Source of the DNA: Trachelipus rathkii
Taxonomy: Eukaryota; Arthropoda; Malacostraca; Isopoda; Trachelipodidae
DNA length: 10,849 nucleotides
Assembly: GCA_015478945.1 (NCBI GenBank)
Contig: JABUQX010022083.1
Span: forward strand, 10,001 to 20,849
Direction of reading: 5' to 3'
Positions within the stretch are counted from its first letter, which is position 1. Each line of letters opens with the position of its first letter. Shown here in pieces: positions 8,108 through 10,849 of the stretch. The notes below the pieces were generated by a model. It had not been told where the DNA came from, did no database searches, and saw nothing but the letters and a program-made list of their open reading frames with translations. A program made the position numbers and the translations under genes.

Positions 8108-8721
8108 CGGACTCTCTTAAGATTGCACGTTTGGTCCCAATATACAAGAAGGGTGACAGATTGTGTCTCGATAATTACAGACCCATCTTGGTCCTGCCAA
8201 ATTTTAATAAAATTTTTGAAAAATTGATTCATAAAAGGGTTAGCAGATTTATCGAGGGATCTCATCTATTTTATCCATTTCAGTATGGATTTAGGAGGAA
8301 TAGAAGTACGACTTATGCCGTCATGAAGATTGTAGAGAATGTTCTGAATGCGTTTCAGGAGAAGAAATTTTTAATGGCAGTATTTTTAGATCTTTCAAAA
8401 GCGTTTGATTGTGTTGAACATAATATACTTATTCAGAAATTGGAAAGATTTGGCTTTAGGGGCATTGTGGGGAGGTTTTTGTCTTCTTATCTTGGAAATC
8501 GGCGACAGTATGTTCAGTTGACGGGTGTTCCTCAGGGATCTGTGTTGGGACCCTTAGGGACTTGAATTGGGACCCTCTTTGTTCTTTCTCTTTTTTTTGT
8601 TTATATTAACGACCTTCAATATGTTCTGACACGCCTGGTGTTGGTTGCCGACGATACAGTCTTGTAAAGAGCTGGAGATGACGAAAGGTGTGTATCGGCT
8701 CTCGTAAATGGGAACCTTACG
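8108..8721 (+). pseudogene. LINE B reverse transcriptase domain, disrupted at motifs B and C
   Basis: From about 8117 the frame reads [14 protein letters not shown], then [32 protein letters not shown] (fingers) and [15 protein letters not shown] (motif A, catalytic Asp near 8389-8391). [10 protein letters not shown] (motif B) is at 8524-8553. Directly after motif B a 22-nt partial duplication, in which ttgggaccct occurs at both 8545-8554 and 8567-8576, shifts the frame to a stop at 8563-8565. A T run near 8587-8597 also lies at a frame change. The domain then continues with FVYINDLQYVLTRL and VADDTVL (motif C, 8644-8655), and the next codon is TAA (8665-8667) where an aromatic residue is usual. 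RAGDDERCVSALVNGNLTVI follows without a further break. The two catalytic Asp of motif C are present, but Val stands in place of the usual Tyr/Phe. Confidence 0.93.
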
Positions 8722-9462
8722 GTGATTTCAGACTGGTTGAGAAAGAATAGACTTGTGTTGAATGTAGGTAAGACAAAATTCATGATTTTCTCAATGCGTG
8801 GCTGTCAACTTCCAGTTGATATTTATATTAACAATGTGAAGATTGATAGGGTTGAAACATTTAGTTGCTTAGGACTTTTAATGAATCAGAAACTTGCGTT
8901 TACGCAGCATGTTAAGAGTATTGTGAGAAAACTTTCCTATTATCAGGGATTGATATGGTCATTGAGGAAGTATTTGCCGTTGTCTGTACTCAGGATACTG
9001 TATTTTTCTTTTGTGTACCCACAGCTTCTGCTTCACCTGGTTGTGTGGGGTGGTTCGCCTCCTGCGACAGTTTCTCCTCTGCGGACCAAGCAGAATGCAA
9101 TAGTTAGAATGTTTGCACCGGGGTATGAGCACGATGTAGATTTGTATAGGAATTTGGATATTTTGACTATTGAACAGATGTATAAGATTTATGTATTGTT
9201 GTTCTTTTATGACTGGTATGTCTGTAGTAAATATGATGGTTTTGACGACATAAGGAATGACATGCTGTTTATGCATGGTTACAGTATGCGTGACCCCTGT
9301 TACCTCAGACTTCCTTTGGCCAGGCTGAATAAGCATAAGCAAAGTGTTATGTTTGTTGCTATATCTTTGTGGAATAAATTGCCGTTGGGCATAAGAACAT
9401 CGAGAACTAGAATTATGTTTAAGAAATCCTGTCTTGCACTGATAAAGTTAAATTTGTTATAA
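8722..9462 (+). pseudogene. LINE B ORF2 C-terminal region, frame intact to the natural stop
   Basis: This 246-codon stretch is the longest clean frame in the window and is continuous in frame with the segment after the in-frame stop at 8665. It starts ISDWLRKNRLVLNVGKTKFM, the usual 'W-x-x-x-N-x-L-x-x-N-x-x-K-T-x-x-M' block after the YADD box. It continues with ETFSCLGLLMNQKLAF (YLG block), RILYFSFVYPQLLLHLVVWG and ends with [14 protein letters not shown] and [15 protein letters not shown] before TAA at 9460-9462. The W-N-x-L-P...FK ending is the normal C-terminus of jockey/CR1-type ORF2 proteins. No RNase H domain follows. The ATG at 8722 is internal and should not be taken as a gene start. 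Confidence 0.92.
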
Positions 9463-9591
9463 GTCTTAATCGTTGTATTATTGTCAAAGAGCATGTAATT
9501 GCTTATGACCAGCATGATTTTATAATTTTGCACATTTTTTATATCAACTTTGTATTTTTGTTTCCTCAATAAATAAATAAATAAATAAATA

Positions 9592-9596
<5 letters not shown>
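9463..9596 (+). repeat. LINE B 3' UTR and (AATA)n tail
   Basis: About 105 nt separate the ORF2 stop from a tail of roughly seven aata units (9568-9596). The tail begins after tttgtttcctc and itself contains overlapping AATAAA polyadenylation signals. Simple-repeat tails of this kind are used by several LINE clades instead of pure poly(A). The tail runs directly into a (TA)n tract. Confidence 0.85.

Positions 9597-9658
<62 letters not shown>
9595..9658. repeat. (TA)n microsatellite next to the LINE B tail
   Basis: The run of alternating T and A has one register slip (aaat near 9639-9643) and ends before gaaaaaaaaa. It directly abuts the AATA tail of the LINE. Confidence 0.95.
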
Positions 9659-9679
9659 GAAAAAAAAATATTACACGTT

Positions 9680-9681
<2 letters not shown>

Positions 9682-9751
<70 letters not shown>
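9682..9751. repeat. (TA)n microsatellite
   Basis: About 35 uninterrupted TA units occur. The Ile-Tyr repeat reading frame across it is an artefact. Confidence 0.97.
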
Positions 9752-9753
<2 letters not shown>

Positions 9754-9782
9754 TCATGTCTTTGTGGATGTAAAAGATTTAC

Positions 9783-10435
<653 letters not shown>

Positions 10436-10456
10436 CACACACACACACACACACAC
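10436..10456. repeat. (CA)n microsatellite
   Basis: About ten CA units occur after a similar cactca start. It lies just before the large (TA)n block, forming a compound microsatellite. Confidence 0.95.
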
Positions 10457-10467
10457 CTATGTTAACA

Positions 10468-10849
<382 letters not shown>

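Noticed and set aside
8959..9342. 127-codon minus-strand ORF, and the overlapping 9300-9569 minus ORF
   Set aside because: Both are shadows of the well-preserved LINE B C-terminal frame on the plus strand.

Overview
The window looks like gene-poor, AT-rich intergenic DNA from an invertebrate animal nuclear genome. It has long (TA)n, (CT)n, (ATT)n and (CA)n microsatellites, two non-LTR retrotransposons (LINEs) in different states of decay, and no prokaryotic gene organisation. The mix of repeats and jockey-type LINEs would suit a mollusc such as a cephalopod, but that is a guess; no host gene here fixes the taxon.

Layout: 1-121 is an AT-dinucleotide repeat and 122-1034 is T-rich sequence without a recognised gene. 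LINE A (about 1035-3659, + strand) is a very decayed jockey-superfamily ORF2: endonuclease, linker, reverse transcriptase with a YGDD box, and C-terminal region. It can be followed only by hopping between frames, and it ends in a short A run that leads into an AT-repeat block (3660-3978). From 3979 to 5650 is AT-rich spacer. It holds an (AACT)n repeat, a second AT block, and on the minus strand a short open segment ending in a consensus splice donor, possibly a host exon. LINE B (about 5654-9596, + strand) is younger: ORF1 (C-terminal part), a long ORF1-ORF2 gap, ORF2 (endonuclease, RT, C-terminal region without RNase H), a short 3' UTR and an (AATA)n tail. It has several frameshifts, one in-frame stop inside the RT and a 22-nt partial duplication, so it is dead. 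From 9597 to the end are microsatellites and unrecognised AT-rich DNA.

The most interesting signal is in the ORF1-ORF2 gap of LINE B. On the minus strand at 6584-6637 the sequence carries all conserved core boxes of a hammerhead ribozyme (CTGAAGA, a GTCC/GGAC helix II, GAAA, and a minimal CCGG helix III followed by TC), with an interrupted helix I. Hammerheads of this minimal form are known from Penelope-like retroelements, so this may be a fragment of such an element inserted in the LINE next to a 134-bp (ATT)n tract. Nothing in the window is an intact autonomous system: LINE ORF1 and ORF2 would normally act together in target-primed reverse transcription, but both copies here are broken.
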